Shown: positions 6,603 to 15,766, numbered from the stretch's first letter. The stretch: DNA of 20,967 bases from JAVKDP01 sp040222185 (GCA_040222185.1 JAVKDP010000002.1:1-20967), one strand, 5' to 3'. Made by a program: numbers and translations. Notes: generated by a model from the letters alone, not told the origin.

Positions 6603-7637
6603 TTATGAAGAGATATTCTTGTCGTAAAACTGCCTTGGGGTAAGGCCTGTATATTTTTTGAAATATTTATTGAAAGAAACTTTATTTGAAAAGCCTGAAT
6701 CCAGCGCCACTGCAAGCATTTTTGGATTGCTTTGATCTTCCTTCATAATCCGAATGGCTTCTTGTACCCTTAAGTTATTGATAAAGTCGGGAAAGCTTGA
6801 GTTCAATTCATCATTTACAAATCGGGATAGATATCTTGGGGGAACTCCCAGCTGATTGGAAATATCTTTCAGTTTAATGTGCGATTGCAGGTATATTTTT
6901 TTGGCTATAAGCCCTTCTAAACCTTTTTTGATTTCATTAATCGTGTCTTTGTTTATCTCGCTGCTTAGCGGAGGTGTAGCTGTATTATTTTTCCAATAGG
7001 CGATAAATCCGATCGAATAAACAAGTACTGTCATTATGGTTCCAAAAAAATAAATCAAGGACAATCTGTTCGGAATACCTATTGCAATAAGTATGATAAA
7101 GCTTATTGTAAATAACACGTAAGTTGAAAAGCAAAGGATCATCACTTGCTTATAGTCAAACTTTCGAAAGCTTGTTATAAAACCTGATTTCTTTTGGTAA
7201 AAATGTACCGTTAAGATGGAATAAGCTATCGCCGAAAGTGCACTTAATAAGGAATAATCTAATGGCAAATTGTGAAGACCTAAAACCAGCCCTGTTTCAA
7301 ACAACATAAAAATTAAAAAGGGTGTACCATGAAGCACATAGGTTGTTTTATTTTCGATTTTCTCGTCTAATGACTTTATGAAAAAAAAGAAGCTTGGCCC
7401 AAAAAGGAACATAAAGGGTTGCAGGATCACTCTGGGGTAAAGTAAAGGTGCAACCGAAGAATTCAATAATGCAAAGTTTAAAGTTGGTAGAGCATAGGAT
7501 AAGATAAATACAGCCATTAAGTGATTTGGGTATTTCCTGCTTCCCTTTAGAAATAGTAACATAGCAAGCACAAACCCCTGAACTCCTCCAAAAGCGAGTA
7601 TTAATGGAAATATTCCCTCAAATGTTATAGATGGCAT
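6603..7637 (-). CDS. Membrane-anchored AraC-family transcriptional regulator
   Basis: This 344-residue protein has an N-terminal membrane domain of about seven helices (near residues 8-29, 38-58, 71-88, 101-121, 128-146, 163-186 and 193-215). A cytoplasmic AraC/XylS DNA-binding domain follows (about 236-344). The DNA-binding part shows the first helix-turn-helix (LKDISNQLGVPPRYLSRFVN) and the second (MLAVALDSGFSNKVSFNKYFKK), ending in the family signature TGLTPRQFYD. This layout, with a 7-TM sensor and a C-terminal AraC domain, is common in Bacteroidota and implies a regulator sensing a membrane or periplasmic signal. The gene for an eight-helix membrane protein lies just downstream on the same strand and is the obvious candidate target. 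The start codon has no strong ribosome binding site. Confidence 0.88.
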   Translation of the reverse strand: MPSITFEGIFPLILAFGGVQGFVLAMLLFLKGSRKYPNHLMAVFILSYALPTLNFALLNSSVAPLLYPRVILQPFMFLFGPSFFFFIKSLDEKIENKTTYVLHGTPFLIFMLFETGLVLGLHNLPLDYSLLSALSAIAYSILTVHFYQKKSGFITSFRKFDYKQVMILCFSTYVLFTISFIILIAIGIPNRLSLIYFFGTIMTVLVYSIGFIAYWKNNTATPPLSSEINKDTINEIKKGLEGLIAKKIYLQSHIKLKDISNQLGVPPRYLSRFVNDELNSSFPDFINNLRVQEAIRIMKEDQSNPKMLAVALDSGFSNKVSFNKYFKKYTGLTPRQFYDKNISS

Positions 7638-8007
7638 AATGTGATGCTCAATTTAAGCCGGAAATTAACTAATAAAGTCTATTTAATTCTTTTCTTTTCT
7701 GTTCTTTGAGAGAGATGGGCAAGGAATCTCTTAGAACAGGTTTATGAGCGTTCACAGGGAGATCGCCAGTCGATGAGTTTATAAACCTGAACTCTCTTCT
7801 GGCTCCTCGCGATGACATTAACAAAGAAAGAACAAAGCCCGTCATTGCGAGGAGAATGGTAATTGGGAACTAAACCAAAATACTTTCGACGAAGCAATCT
7901 CATGAACAGTACACATGAAATTGTTATAGTTCGTAACACCATTTTTCATTCGTAAGATTTTATAGCATTTTTATACCAATAATTTATACGCTAACTATCA
8001 TTACATC
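7638..8007. repeat. Intergenic region with palindromic repeat, copy B (about 7757-7907)
   Basis: This 370-bp region between divergent genes carries the second copy of the repeat seen at 5381-5613. It contains GGAGATCGCC at 7758-7767, CTCCTCGCGATGAC at 7803-7816, the shared spacer TTAACAAAGAAAG, CGTCATTGCGAGGAG at 7840-7854 and CGACGAAGCAATCT at 7887-7900. The order is right half, spacer, left half, as in the second part of copy A. Neither copy has coding capacity of its own. The AT-rich stretch 7908-8007 should contain the promoter of the large gene at 8008; I cannot point to a clear consensus. Confidence 0.8.
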
Positions 8008-11000
8008 ATGCTCGTAAAACGATTCACCCTCTTAGCAATTATGCTATTGGTAGCATTTGATATAGCTACTGCACAAAAATCCAGAAATTCAGATGACAAT
8101 TCATCTGCCATTTCTTCTCAAAGTTACAATGCTTTTGCATTTAGAAATGTCGGCCCTGCTTTTTCCTCTGGAAGAATTGCTGACATTGCCATCCACCCTG
8201 ATAACCGCCATGTTTGGTACGTTGCCGTTGGTTCTGGTGGTGTTTGGAAAACGGAAAACTCAGGAACAACCTGGACCCCTATTTTCGATAAGCAATCAGT
8301 CTACTCTATTGGTTCTATTACCATTGACCCAAATAATACTCATCGTATTTGGGTTGGTACAGGCGAAAATGTTGGTGGCCGCCATGTAGCCTTTGGCGAT
8401 GGCGTATATCTAAGTGAAGATGGTGGTACTTCCTGGAAGAATATGGGATTACCTAATTCTGAACATATTGGGAAAATTATTGTTCATCCTTCGAATTCTG
8501 ACATTGTAATGGTGGCTGCACAAGGCCCTCTTTGGAATAAAGGTGGTGAACGCGGATTCTATCTCTCAGAAGATGGAGGTAAAACATGGACCAAAACCCT
8601 TGGAGATGATGAATGGGTGGGAGTAACTGATATTGTAGTTGATCCAAGAGATCCAAATGTTGTGTATGCTGCTACCTGGCAACGACACCGTACGGTTGCT
8701 GCCCTTATTGATGGCGGACCGGGATCCGGAGTTCATAAATCAACCGATGGCGGTAAAACATGGAAAGAATTAAAGAAAGGTCTTCCTGGCGGTATTAAAG
8801 GTAAGATTGGTTTAGCCATCAGCCCTCAAAACCCTGATTATGTATACGCTGCTATTGAAACGGTACGACGTAATGGCGGTGTGTATACAAGTACAGATCA
8901 AGGAGCTTCATGGAAGAAAATGTCCGATGCTGTAGCAGGCGCAACAGGGCCTCATTATTACCAGGAATTATACGCTTCTCCACATGATTTTGGCACTATT
9001 TACCTGGTGGATGTGCGAATGCAGGTTTCATATGATCATGGAAAGACATTCAACCGATTAAATACCAGCGCTACACATTCTGATTCTCATTCCTTGAATT
9101 TCTTGCCTGATGAGCCTGGTTACTTACTCTTAGGAACCGATGGTGGTATTTATGAAACTGTAGATAACACCGAATCCTGGAGATACATTAAAAATCTACC
9201 TATAACCCAATACTACAAACTGGCTGTAGACGATGCAGAACCTTTTTATAACATCTATGGTGGTACCCAGGATAATGGCTCCCATGGTGGGCCATCCAGA
9301 ACCGATGATGCTGGTGGAATCCGTAATGCCCATTGGTCGCGTGTATTAGGTGGAGATGGACATCAATCAGCAGTGGAGCCGGGGAACCCTGACATTGGTT
9401 ATGCAGAATCTCAGCAAGGTTATTTGAATCGTTTAGATCGTATCACAGGTGAATCTGTGTTCATTCAACCTCAACCTGGTGCTGGCGAAGGTGAGGAACG
9501 TTTCAATTGGGATGCCCCTATCCTACCCTCTCAACACGTTCCAAGTACCATTTATTTTGCTTCACATCGAGTCTGGAAATCTACTGATCGTGGTGATAGC
9601 TGGGAAGCTATTTCGGGTGATTTGACCAAAGATAAAGATCGAATTACCGAGCCAATCATGGGACGAACTCAAAGCTGGGATCATGCCTGGGATTTGTATG
9701 CAATGTCGGAGTTTTCAACCATCACGTCATTGGGTGAATCTCCTATCAATGCAGATGTACTTTATGCTGGTACCGATGATGGACTGCTTCAAGCCACAAG
9801 AGATGGAGGAGCAAATTGGACCGCCACAGAAGTAGGAAGCATAAGAGGGGTTCCCGAAAACGCTTTTGTGAATGATGTCCGTGCAGATTTGTTTGATGAA
9901 GCCACTGTATATGCAGCATTAGACAATCACAAAGAAGGTGATTTCAAACCTTATCTGATAAAAAGTACCAATTATGGAAGGTCATGGAGCTTAATAACCA
10001 GTAACCTGCCTGATGTAGGAATGGTATGGAGGATCGTACAGGATCATGTAAACAAAGACCTGTTCTTCCTGGCTCACGAATTTGGAGTTTATTTCACCAT
10101 TGATGGTGGTAATGAATGGGTTAAAATGAAAGGAGGGATACCTACTATTTCTTTCCGCGATATTACAATCCAACGACGGGAAAACGATGTGGTTGGAGCC
10201 ACCTTTGGAAGAGGATTTTATATACTTGACGACTATACTCCGCTAAGAAGTTTAACTCCGGAGTTATTGGCTCAAGAAGCACATTTATTCGAACCAAGAG
10301 ACGGAGAATGGTATATCCCCAAAAATGCCGTTCGTTATATGGGGGATGATTATTACTCAGCTCCCAACCCTCAGTTTGGTGTTAACTTCACCTACTATTT
10401 GAAAGAAGGACTCACTACGCTTAAAAAAGAGCGTCAGAAAATGGAAAAAGAACTTGGTGATGAGGACATACCGTTTCCAGGTTGGGAAAGTTTAGAAGCA
10501 GAAATGCGTGAAAAATCCCCTGCTATTCATTTAAAAATCTATAATAGTGACGGTGAGTTGGTTCGACGAGTCCGGGCAAAAACATCAAAAGGATTCCATC
10601 GAGTAAATTGGAATTTACGTACCACATCGCAAGGGCTAATCAATCCGGATCGAACTGGTAGTGGAAATGGTAGTATGGCCAGGCCCGGCACTTACACAGC
10701 TCAATTAGTAAAAATTGTAGATGGAGTTTCTACAAATATTGGTGGAATGGTTGAGTTCGATGTGGTACCTCTTAGAGAAGGTGCCCTTCCTAGAAAATCT
10801 GATGCTGAAGTACTGGCATTCCAGGACGAATTGCAGGAGTTTTCGAATAAGGTGCAAATGGTCAACAATGAGATGGATGAAATGGAAGAGCTAATTAGTG
10901 CTATGCAGGTTTCGCTTAGTCGTTCAACAACACCTGATGCCGAGTTGATGAAAGACTTACATGATGCTGAAATGACACTCAAAGCTCTTGATACCAAAAT

Positions 11001-11259
11001 GAATGGAAACCTGCCTCAAAGAGAGCTAAGAGATGTGATGCCAAAAACGGTTATGAATCGAATTTCTGTAGCTTTTAGTGGATTAAGAGGTACTTATGGA
11101 CCAACGGCTATGCACCAGGAAATGCTTGAAGTTGGAAAAGAGGAGTTTGAGCTCATTCATAATGAATTTCATCCTCTGATGCATGATGTAATACCTGCTC
11201 TGGTTGAACGACTTAAAACAAATGGAGCCCCACCTATTATAGGATTGGATCACGATTAA
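8008..11259 (+). CDS. Exported sortilin/VPS10-like BNR-repeat beta-propeller protein
   Basis: This is a 1083-residue protein with a Sec signal peptide (about 1-22, cleavage after TAQ). Residues 40-745 hold about ten Asp-box (BNR) motifs of the S-x-D-x-G-x-T-W kind, near 82-89, 136-143, 187-194, 245-252, 295-302, 341-348, 525-532, 597-604, 653-660 and 697-704. This is the pattern of VPS10/sortilin-type or xyloglucanase-like beta-propellers. Residues 838-925 look like an Ig-like strand-rich domain (HLKIYNSDGELVR..., RPGTYTAQLV). Residues 930-1070 are helical and probably coiled coil. Homologues of this size are widespread in Bacteroidota as 'VPS10 domain-containing' or glycosyl-hydrolase-like proteins of unknown activity. 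No T9SS tail is visible, so I expect a periplasmic location. No Shine-Dalgarno precedes the ATG. A strong terminator follows at 11279. Confidence 0.88.
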   Translation: MLVKRFTLLAIMLLVAFDIATAQKSRNSDDNSSAISSQSYNAFAFRNVGPAFSSGRIADIAIHPDNRHVWYVAVGSGGVWKTENSGTTWTPIFDKQSVYSIGSITIDPNNTHRIWVGTGENVGGRHVAFGDGVYLSEDGGTSWKNMGLPNSEHIGKIIVHPSNSDIVMVAAQGPLWNKGGERGFYLSEDGGKTWTKTLGDDEWVGVTDIVVDPRDPNVVYAATWQRHRTVAALIDGGPGSGVHKSTDGGKTWKELKKGLPGGIKGKIGLAISPQNPDYVYAAIETVRRNGGVYTSTDQGASWKKMSDAVAGATGPHYYQELYASPHDFGTIYLVDVRMQVSYDHGKTFNRLNTSATHSDSHSLNFLPDEPGYLLLGTDGGIYETVDNTESWRYIKNLPITQYYKLAVDDAEPFYNIYGGTQDNGSHGGPSRTDDAGGIRNAHWSRVLGGDGHQSAVEPGNPDIGYAESQQGYLNRLDRITGESVFIQPQPGAGEGEERFNWDAPILPSQHVPSTIYFASHRVWKSTDRGDSWEAISGDLTKDKDRITEPIMGRTQSWDHAWDLYAMSEFSTITSLGESPINADVLYAGTDDGLLQATRDGGANWTATEVGSIRGVPENAFVNDVRADLFDEATVYAALDNHKEGDFKPYLIKSTNYGRSWSLITSNLPDVGMVWRIVQDHVNKDLFFLAHEFGVYFTIDGGNEWVKMKGGIPTISFRDITIQRRENDVVGATFGRGFYILDDYTPLRSLTPELLAQEAHLFEPRDGEWYIPKNAVRYMGDDYYSAPNPQFGVNFTYYLKEGLTTLKKERQKMEKELGDEDIPFPGWESLEAEMREKSPAIHLKIYNSDGELVRRVRAKTSKGFHRVNWNLRTTSQGLINPDRTGSGNGSMARPGTYTAQLVKIVDGVSTNIGGMVEFDVVPLREGALPRKSDAEVLAFQDELQEFSNKVQMVNNEMDEMEELISAMQVSLSRSTTPDAELMKDLHDAEMTLKALDTKMNGNLPQRELRDVMPKTVMNRISVAFSGLRGTYGPTAMHQEMLEVGKEEFELIHNEFHPLMHDVIPALVERLKTNGAPPIIGLDHD

Positions 11260-11278
11260 GAATAGCTAAGCAATGAAT

Positions 11279-11315
11279 AAAAAAGCCTTTCATTTATTTA
11301 TGAGGGGCTTTTTTT
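11279..11315 (+). terminator. Rho-independent terminator after the beta-propeller gene
   Basis: The arm AAAAAAGCCTTTCAT (11279-11293) pairs with ATGAGGGGCTTTTTT (11300-11314) around a TTATTT loop, with two G-U pairs, and the 3' side ends in a run of T. It lies 20 bp after the stop codon and should separate the propeller gene from the cyclase gene. Confidence 0.88.
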
Positions 11316-11397
11316 GATACGACTAGGCAAGAGTGTTTCTAAAAGAATATGCTGTTGATAGTTTTTACATAGACGTTTGTTTATACTATTTTCTTTG

Positions 11398-12492
11398 ATG
11401 CTATCAGCAAAAGCTAAACGAAATATAAACCGGATAATGCCTTTTGGTTTCATCTGGTTGGGATGTGTCTGGGTTTTCATGTTTAATGATATCAGCTTGA
11501 TCGGCGATCAGAATTTATATCCCGAAACTGCTGTTACGCTTACACCATTAGTCTTTTTATTTGCAAGTCTTGCTATTTTCTTGACAGGCTTGTTAATAGG
11601 AACCATGGAAATGGTAGTACTAGAGAAACGATTTACAAATCATAGCTTGCTTGCTAAGATTGGGGCAAAATTCCTGATTTACTTTTCACTACTGTTCTTT
11701 ATAATCTTGATAACTTTTCCACTAGCCGAAGCCATTGAGCAGGGCCTATCTCCCTTCCATCCTCAAATCTTACAAAAATTGGTTCGGTTTTTGGGAAGTT
11801 TGATTTTCCTGAATACTGCTCTTCAACTTTCCTTTGAATTATTTTTAAGTCTGATATATTCTTCTATAAGTGAACATTTAGGGCATAACATGCTCAAGAA
11901 CTTCTTTACAGGACGGTATCATACACCCAAAGTTGAAAAAAGAATTTTCATGTTCCTTGATATGAAAAATTCTACTTCTATAGCCGAAAAACTTGGGCAT
12001 GTCAGGTACTTCGATTTTCTACGGCAATATTATGATGCCTTGTCAGATTCCATTATCAACCACCTGGGTGAAGTGTATCAATACGTGGGAGATGAAATTG
12101 TGATTACCTGGGAATATGAACATGGTACAAGGGATAATAACTGGCTTGAGTGCTTTATTGATTTGAAATCCGCAATCACTGAATCATCAGTCAATTTTAA
12201 TAAAGAGTTTGGGGTTTCTCCGGATTTTAGAGCGGGAATTCATTCAGGTGAAGTGACTACGGGAGAAATTGGAGCGCTTAAAAAAGAGATTGTTTATACA
12301 GGTGATGTACTAAATACTGCGGCTCGGTTACAAGCATTATGTAAAGAGTACAATACGGATCTTATTTTTTCGCAAGAGCTAAAAGAAGGAATTTCATCTC
12401 TAAAATCATCTAAATCTGAACAAATGGGAGAAATTTTGTTAAGAGGAAAAGCTAATCCAATCCAGATTTATTCGATCTTAGATACAAAATAA
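11398..12492 (+). CDS. Membrane-bound class III adenylate/guanylate cyclase
   Basis: The product of 364 residues (from ATG 11398) has four transmembrane helices in the first 160 residues and a class III cyclase catalytic domain at about 180-362. Catalytic features are all visible. The first metal Asp is Asp188 in FLDMKNST and the second is Asp232 in YVGDE. The AGIHSGEVTTGEIG strand follows. KKEIVYTGDVLNTAAR carries the adenine-selecting Lys/Asp pair and the transition-state Asn306 and Arg310. The residues favour ATP, so cAMP is the likely product, but this is inferred from motifs. It probably works as a homodimer. A longer TTG start at 11377 is open in the same frame; ATG was preferred because neither has a good ribosome binding site and the ATG gives a basic N-terminus before helix 1. 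Confidence 0.85.
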   Translation: MLSAKAKRNINRIMPFGFIWLGCVWVFMFNDISLIGDQNLYPETAVTLTPLVFLFASLAIFLTGLLIGTMEMVVLEKRFTNHSLLAKIGAKFLIYFSLLFFIILITFPLAEAIEQGLSPFHPQILQKLVRFLGSLIFLNTALQLSFELFLSLIYSSISEHLGHNMLKNFFTGRYHTPKVEKRIFMFLDMKNSTSIAEKLGHVRYFDFLRQYYDALSDSIINHLGEVYQYVGDEIVITWEYEHGTRDNNWLECFIDLKSAITESSVNFNKEFGVSPDFRAGIHSGEVTTGEIGALKKEIVYTGDVLNTAARLQALCKEYNTDLIFSQELKEGISSLKSSKSEQMGEILLRGKANPIQIYSILDTK

Positions 12493-12595
12493 GCTAGTTG
12501 TTAGTCTCTTTTTTCAATTTCATTAAATAGAAAATCCTTATTGCTTAAACTATATATATTATATACTATCCATTTAGTATTAAAAATATAGTACA

Positions 12596-13621
12596 ATGAG
12601 ATATACCTATTTATTGATTCTATTTTGCTTGTTTAATGCAAACACAGGCCTAAAAGCTCAGAGCTTAAGCTGCTTCGATGAATACAATACAGAAGATGAG
12701 CCTTATAGAATTGAAAGGGTTACCCTGGACAGTGATGGAGTTACACTAGCTGTCGAATTGTATTTGCCAAAAGAGCGAGGGAATTACCCTGCCCTACTCA
12801 TGCTCCCAGGTGGAGGAAACAATGTTCAAAATCTCCGGAATGTCCCTGAATATCTTGGCAGAAGAGCTGCCGCTTGCGGTATAGTAGCTTTATTCTTTGA
12901 TAAAAGAGGTACAGGAAACTCTACAGGTGAGTATGGAGAAACTGATTTCAATGATTTTCTTGTTGATGCCAGTTCAGCGATCGATTATCTGGCAATGCAT
13001 AGCGAGGTAAACACTTCAAAAATTGGAGCGACAGGTTTTAGCCAAGGCGGGCGTTTGATCGCAAATCTCGCAGTTCGTAATAAGCGCGTATCGTTTATAG
13101 CTGGGGTCTCCGGGCCTATAAATAAGGTTGGACCGAATAGATACTACGCAGTGAGTAATTCATTCGATAGAACACAATTAAGTGATTCAATAAAAGCGGT
13201 GATAAGGCCTTATTGGGAAGAACATTTCAATGCTTTAGAAGCAAGAGACACAACCCGATCTCTTATTCTGGACAAAAAAATTGAAGAGGCTGGCCGGAAT
13301 ATTCGTAGAGGACTTTTACCACCTTACCATGCCAACAGAGACCGCTCACCCATATACAACTCCATGGGCATTGATTTACTCACCGAACTTGAAAACCTCA
13401 CTATCCCCTGGTACAGTATTTATGGCGAAGACGATCCTATTGTTTCTGCTAAAGAAAGTATTGCAAACATAGAGCGTTTAATGAAAAAAGCTGGCAATAC
13501 TGATTATGTAATTGAAAATATTCCAGACAGCAACCATGCTATTTATAACCCCACCACACAAAAACAATATCCCTTCGAGAGGAAAATCATAGAATGGGTT
13601 TTGATGATTACTAAGAGCTAG
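12596..13621 (+). CDS. Exported alpha/beta hydrolase (S9/dienelactone hydrolase-like)
   Basis: This 341-residue protein has a signal peptide (about 1-22, ending LKAQ) and an alpha/beta hydrolase fold of the serine aminopeptidase S33/acyl-peptidase-like type. LLMLPGGGNN (67-76) forms the oxyanion loop and FFDKRGTGNS (100-109) is a family turn. GFSQGG contains nucleophile Ser149, IYGEDDPIV provides the acid Asp279 or Asp280, and DSNHAIY provides His314. An insertion at about 180-255 forms a lid region. The likely role is hydrolysis of an ester or peptide in the periplasm; the substrate is unknown. The region upstream (12547-12570) is very AT-rich (TATATATATTATATACTATC) and probably promoter. 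There is no Shine-Dalgarno sequence. The pyruvate kinase-like gene follows after 61 bp. Confidence 0.83.
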   Translation: MRYTYLLILFCLFNANTGLKAQSLSCFDEYNTEDEPYRIERVTLDSDGVTLAVELYLPKERGNYPALLMLPGGGNNVQNLRNVPEYLGRRAAACGIVALFFDKRGTGNSTGEYGETDFNDFLVDASSAIDYLAMHSEVNTSKIGATGFSQGGRLIANLAVRNKRVSFIAGVSGPINKVGPNRYYAVSNSFDRTQLSDSIKAVIRPYWEEHFNALEARDTTRSLILDKKIEEAGRNIRRGLLPPYHANRDRSPIYNSMGIDLLTELENLTIPWYSIYGEDDPIVSAKESIANIERLMKKAGNTDYVIENIPDSNHAIYNPTTQKQYPFERKIIEWVLMITKS

Positions 13622-13670
13622 ATAATCCATCAAAAATTCATATTAGCTTGGTTACTTCATTCTGAGAAAT

Positions 13671-13674
13671 GGAG
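13671..13674 (+). promoter_or_regulatory. Ribosome binding site GGAG supporting the GTG start at 13683
   Basis: GGAG lies 8 nt before GTG 13683-13685, supporting this non-ATG start for the pyruvate kinase-like gene. Confidence 0.6.
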
Positions 13675-13682
13675 AAATCAAA

Positions 13683-15494
13683 GTGAAAATTAGAGTTGAA
13701 AAAATTCAGGCTTTAATCGGAGACATCGAAGAGGTCATTTCGATTTTAGAAGCTTCTGAAATTGAACATATCGCAGAGTTAGAACAGGTCCACCCTTCTT
13801 TTAGAGATGGAGCAAGAAACCTGATTCACTATAGTGCGTTCAGGTCTTTAAACTTAAAAAAGCTTCAAAAGCGGCTTAGTAATTTTGGGTTGTCGATTCT
13901 TGCCAGCACAGAATCTCATGTAATGGCTACGTTAACTAACAGCCGTCAAATCCTGCTGGCTCTTATCCAGGAAAAAAGACAACTAACCAATCCCAAAAGA
14001 ATCTCTATCAAAAATTCGGTTAAACAGCAAAAGAAGCATACTAAAGACCTGTTTGGCTATCGCTCGAAAGGCCGAAGAGTCAGGATAATGGTTACACTAC
14101 CTACTGAAGCGGCTCATAATTATCAACTTGTGCACGATTTAGTAGCATCAGGCATGAATACAGCCAGAATTAACTGTGCACATGATAATCCCGAAATATG
14201 GAGTCTGATGATCCAAAACCTGGATAAAGCAAAAGGCGAACTACATAAAAATTGTAAAGTATTTATGGATCTGGCCGGGCCTAAAATCAGAACAGGTTCA
14301 CTGGGAGCAGGCGCTATGGTTCGGAAATTCAGGCCAAAAAGAAATGAGTTGGGAGAAGTTATCCAGCCTGCCAAAATTGAAATGGTTGCTGAATCTGATC
14401 CCAATTCAGTAAATGATATCCAGGTAGAAGCTTCATGGTTGTATTCTTTAAATGAAGGTGACTCAATTGATTTCAAAGATGTCCGAAAGAAAAAGCGGAG
14501 GTTATTTGTTAAAAGCGTACTAAACAACCGTGTTCTAACCACATGTAGAAAAACAGTCTATATGATGACAGGCACAGCTTTGAAATCAGCTTCAACACTT
14601 GAAGAAAGTAAGGTTGGGAAGTTACCAGCCAAAGAGCAAACCATTTTGCTTCATAACGGCGATTACCTTCGACTACTAAAAAATCAGGTCCCGGGAAAAC
14701 CTGCAGAGTTAAACAAAAACAACGAAATAGTATCCATTGCACAAATCTCCTGTTCTTCTATAGATATTTTCGACATGGTTAATACCGGGGAAAGGATTCT
14801 ATTTGATGACGGAAAAATCGGAGGAATTATCAGAGAGGTTTCAGAAGATGAAATCCTGGTTGAGATCCTTCAGGCAAAAGCAGGTGGTTCAAAACTAAAA
14901 GCTGATAAAGGAATAAACCTTCCTGATTCGAATCTTAATATCTGTGGCTTAACTAAGAAGGATCGAAAAGATTTAAAGTTTGTGGTTCAACATGCTGACG
15001 CTGTAAACTTTTCTTTTGTTAATTCGGCTGCTGATGTGACTGAATTATATGCTGAACTCGAAAAAATTGGAGCTAAAGATGACCTTGGGGTTGTTCTCAA
15101 AATTGAAAACCAAAATGCTTTTGATAACCTAACTAGTATTCTTTTAACCGCCATGCAACGATACCCTGTTGGAATAATGATTGCTAGAGGAGACTTAGCC
15201 ATTGAGGCAGGCTGGGAAAAGATGCCCCGAATTCAGAATGAGATACTTCGTTTATCTGATTCAGCTTATGTACCTACCATTTGGGCTACACAGGTTCTGG
15301 AAAACATGGCAAAAAATGGAATCCCATCCAGGTCGGAATTGACAGATGTAGCCAGTAGCTTGAAAGCCGATTGTGTGATGCTAAATAAAGGAGCATATAT
15401 TTTGGATGCTGTCAGTCTTCTGCATAAGATATTATCCGGTATGAATTCTTATCGCGACAAAGATGTCAGAATGTTTGAGGCTATCAATTTTTAG
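13683..15494 (+). CDS. Long-form pyruvate kinase family protein
   Basis: This 603-residue cytoplasmic protein begins with a helical extension (1-125) not found in standard pyruvate kinases, followed by the catalytic barrel with an enlarged B domain (about 205-350). Motifs resembling canonical pyruvate kinase are GMNTARINCAHD (157-168, for GMNVARLNFSHG), MDLAGPKIRTG (195-205, for DTKGPEIRTG) and GINLPD (410-415). KIEN carries the catalytic Lys473 and metal Glu475. IARGDLAIE carries metal Asp504, and WATQVLENMAKNGIPSR (534-550) completes the site. The C-terminal allosteric domain is absent. I recall a subfamily with exactly these DLAGPK and VMLNKG variants in other bacteria, so it is a known divergent form. 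Whether it turns over phosphoenolpyruvate is not certain, since the TKGP lysine is replaced. The GTG start has GGAG upstream. Confidence 0.82.
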   Translation: MKIRVEKIQALIGDIEEVISILEASEIEHIAELEQVHPSFRDGARNLIHYSAFRSLNLKKLQKRLSNFGLSILASTESHVMATLTNSRQILLALIQEKRQLTNPKRISIKNSVKQQKKHTKDLFGYRSKGRRVRIMVTLPTEAAHNYQLVHDLVASGMNTARINCAHDNPEIWSLMIQNLDKAKGELHKNCKVFMDLAGPKIRTGSLGAGAMVRKFRPKRNELGEVIQPAKIEMVAESDPNSVNDIQVEASWLYSLNEGDSIDFKDVRKKKRRLFVKSVLNNRVLTTCRKTVYMMTGTALKSASTLEESKVGKLPAKEQTILLHNGDYLRLLKNQVPGKPAELNKNNEIVSIAQISCSSIDIFDMVNTGERILFDDGKIGGIIREVSEDEILVEILQAKAGGSKLKADKGINLPDSNLNICGLTKKDRKDLKFVVQHADAVNFSFVNSAADVTELYAELEKIGAKDDLGVVLKIENQNAFDNLTSILLTAMQRYPVGIMIARGDLAIEAGWEKMPRIQNEILRLSDSAYVPTIWATQVLENMAKNGIPSRSELTDVASSLKADCVMLNKGAYILDAVSLLHKILSGMNSYRDKDVRMFEAINF

Positions 15495-15766
15495 GTGATT
15501 CTTGCTCAAAGGAATTGTGAGGATGGGTGGCACTGCATGCTTAACTCTCCAGCCTAGTCATCCCGAATTTATTTCTCCCAGGGAGTCCTGGGGACGGGAT
15601 CTTTGTAGTTTTTATCAGTTATGATTTACATGTCTTTAATTTTAAGTCTTTTCATAAGATTCTGTTTAGTATTATTCCATGTACAATACGAACAAATTTC
15701 AAACATCTAATTGTGTTTGATTTCGATTATTCATTTGTTTCGCAAAACACAACATGACTCCTACTC
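15495..15766 (+). other. Intergenic region with a GC-rich stem-loop (15560-15600)
   Basis: ATCCCG (15560-15565) pairs with CGGGAT (15595-15600), enclosing a perfect inner hairpin CCCAGG-GAGT-CCTGGG (15577-15592). It resembles the degenerate 'GTCATCCCGAA...TCGGGATCT' intergenic repeats common in this group. No clean T-run follows, so a terminator role is only possible. The rest (15601-15766) is AT-rich and should contain the sigma-factor promoter; no clear consensus is seen. Confidence 0.55.

Noticed and set aside
6491..6715. N-terminal 75-codon extension of the membrane protein
   Set aside because: It overlaps the AraC coding sequence, has no membrane character, and a strong ribosome binding site marks the downstream ATG at 6490.
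7742..7942. A 66-codon minus-strand open frame within the intergenic repeat
   Set aside because: It lies wholly inside the palindromic repeat, has no plausible ribosome binding site and its translation resembles no protein; repeats of this type often give chance frames.
14123..15202. Several minus-strand frames opposite the pyruvate kinase-like gene
   Set aside because: The plus-strand frame carries conserved catalytic motifs throughout this stretch; the opposite frames show no recognisable domain or start signal.
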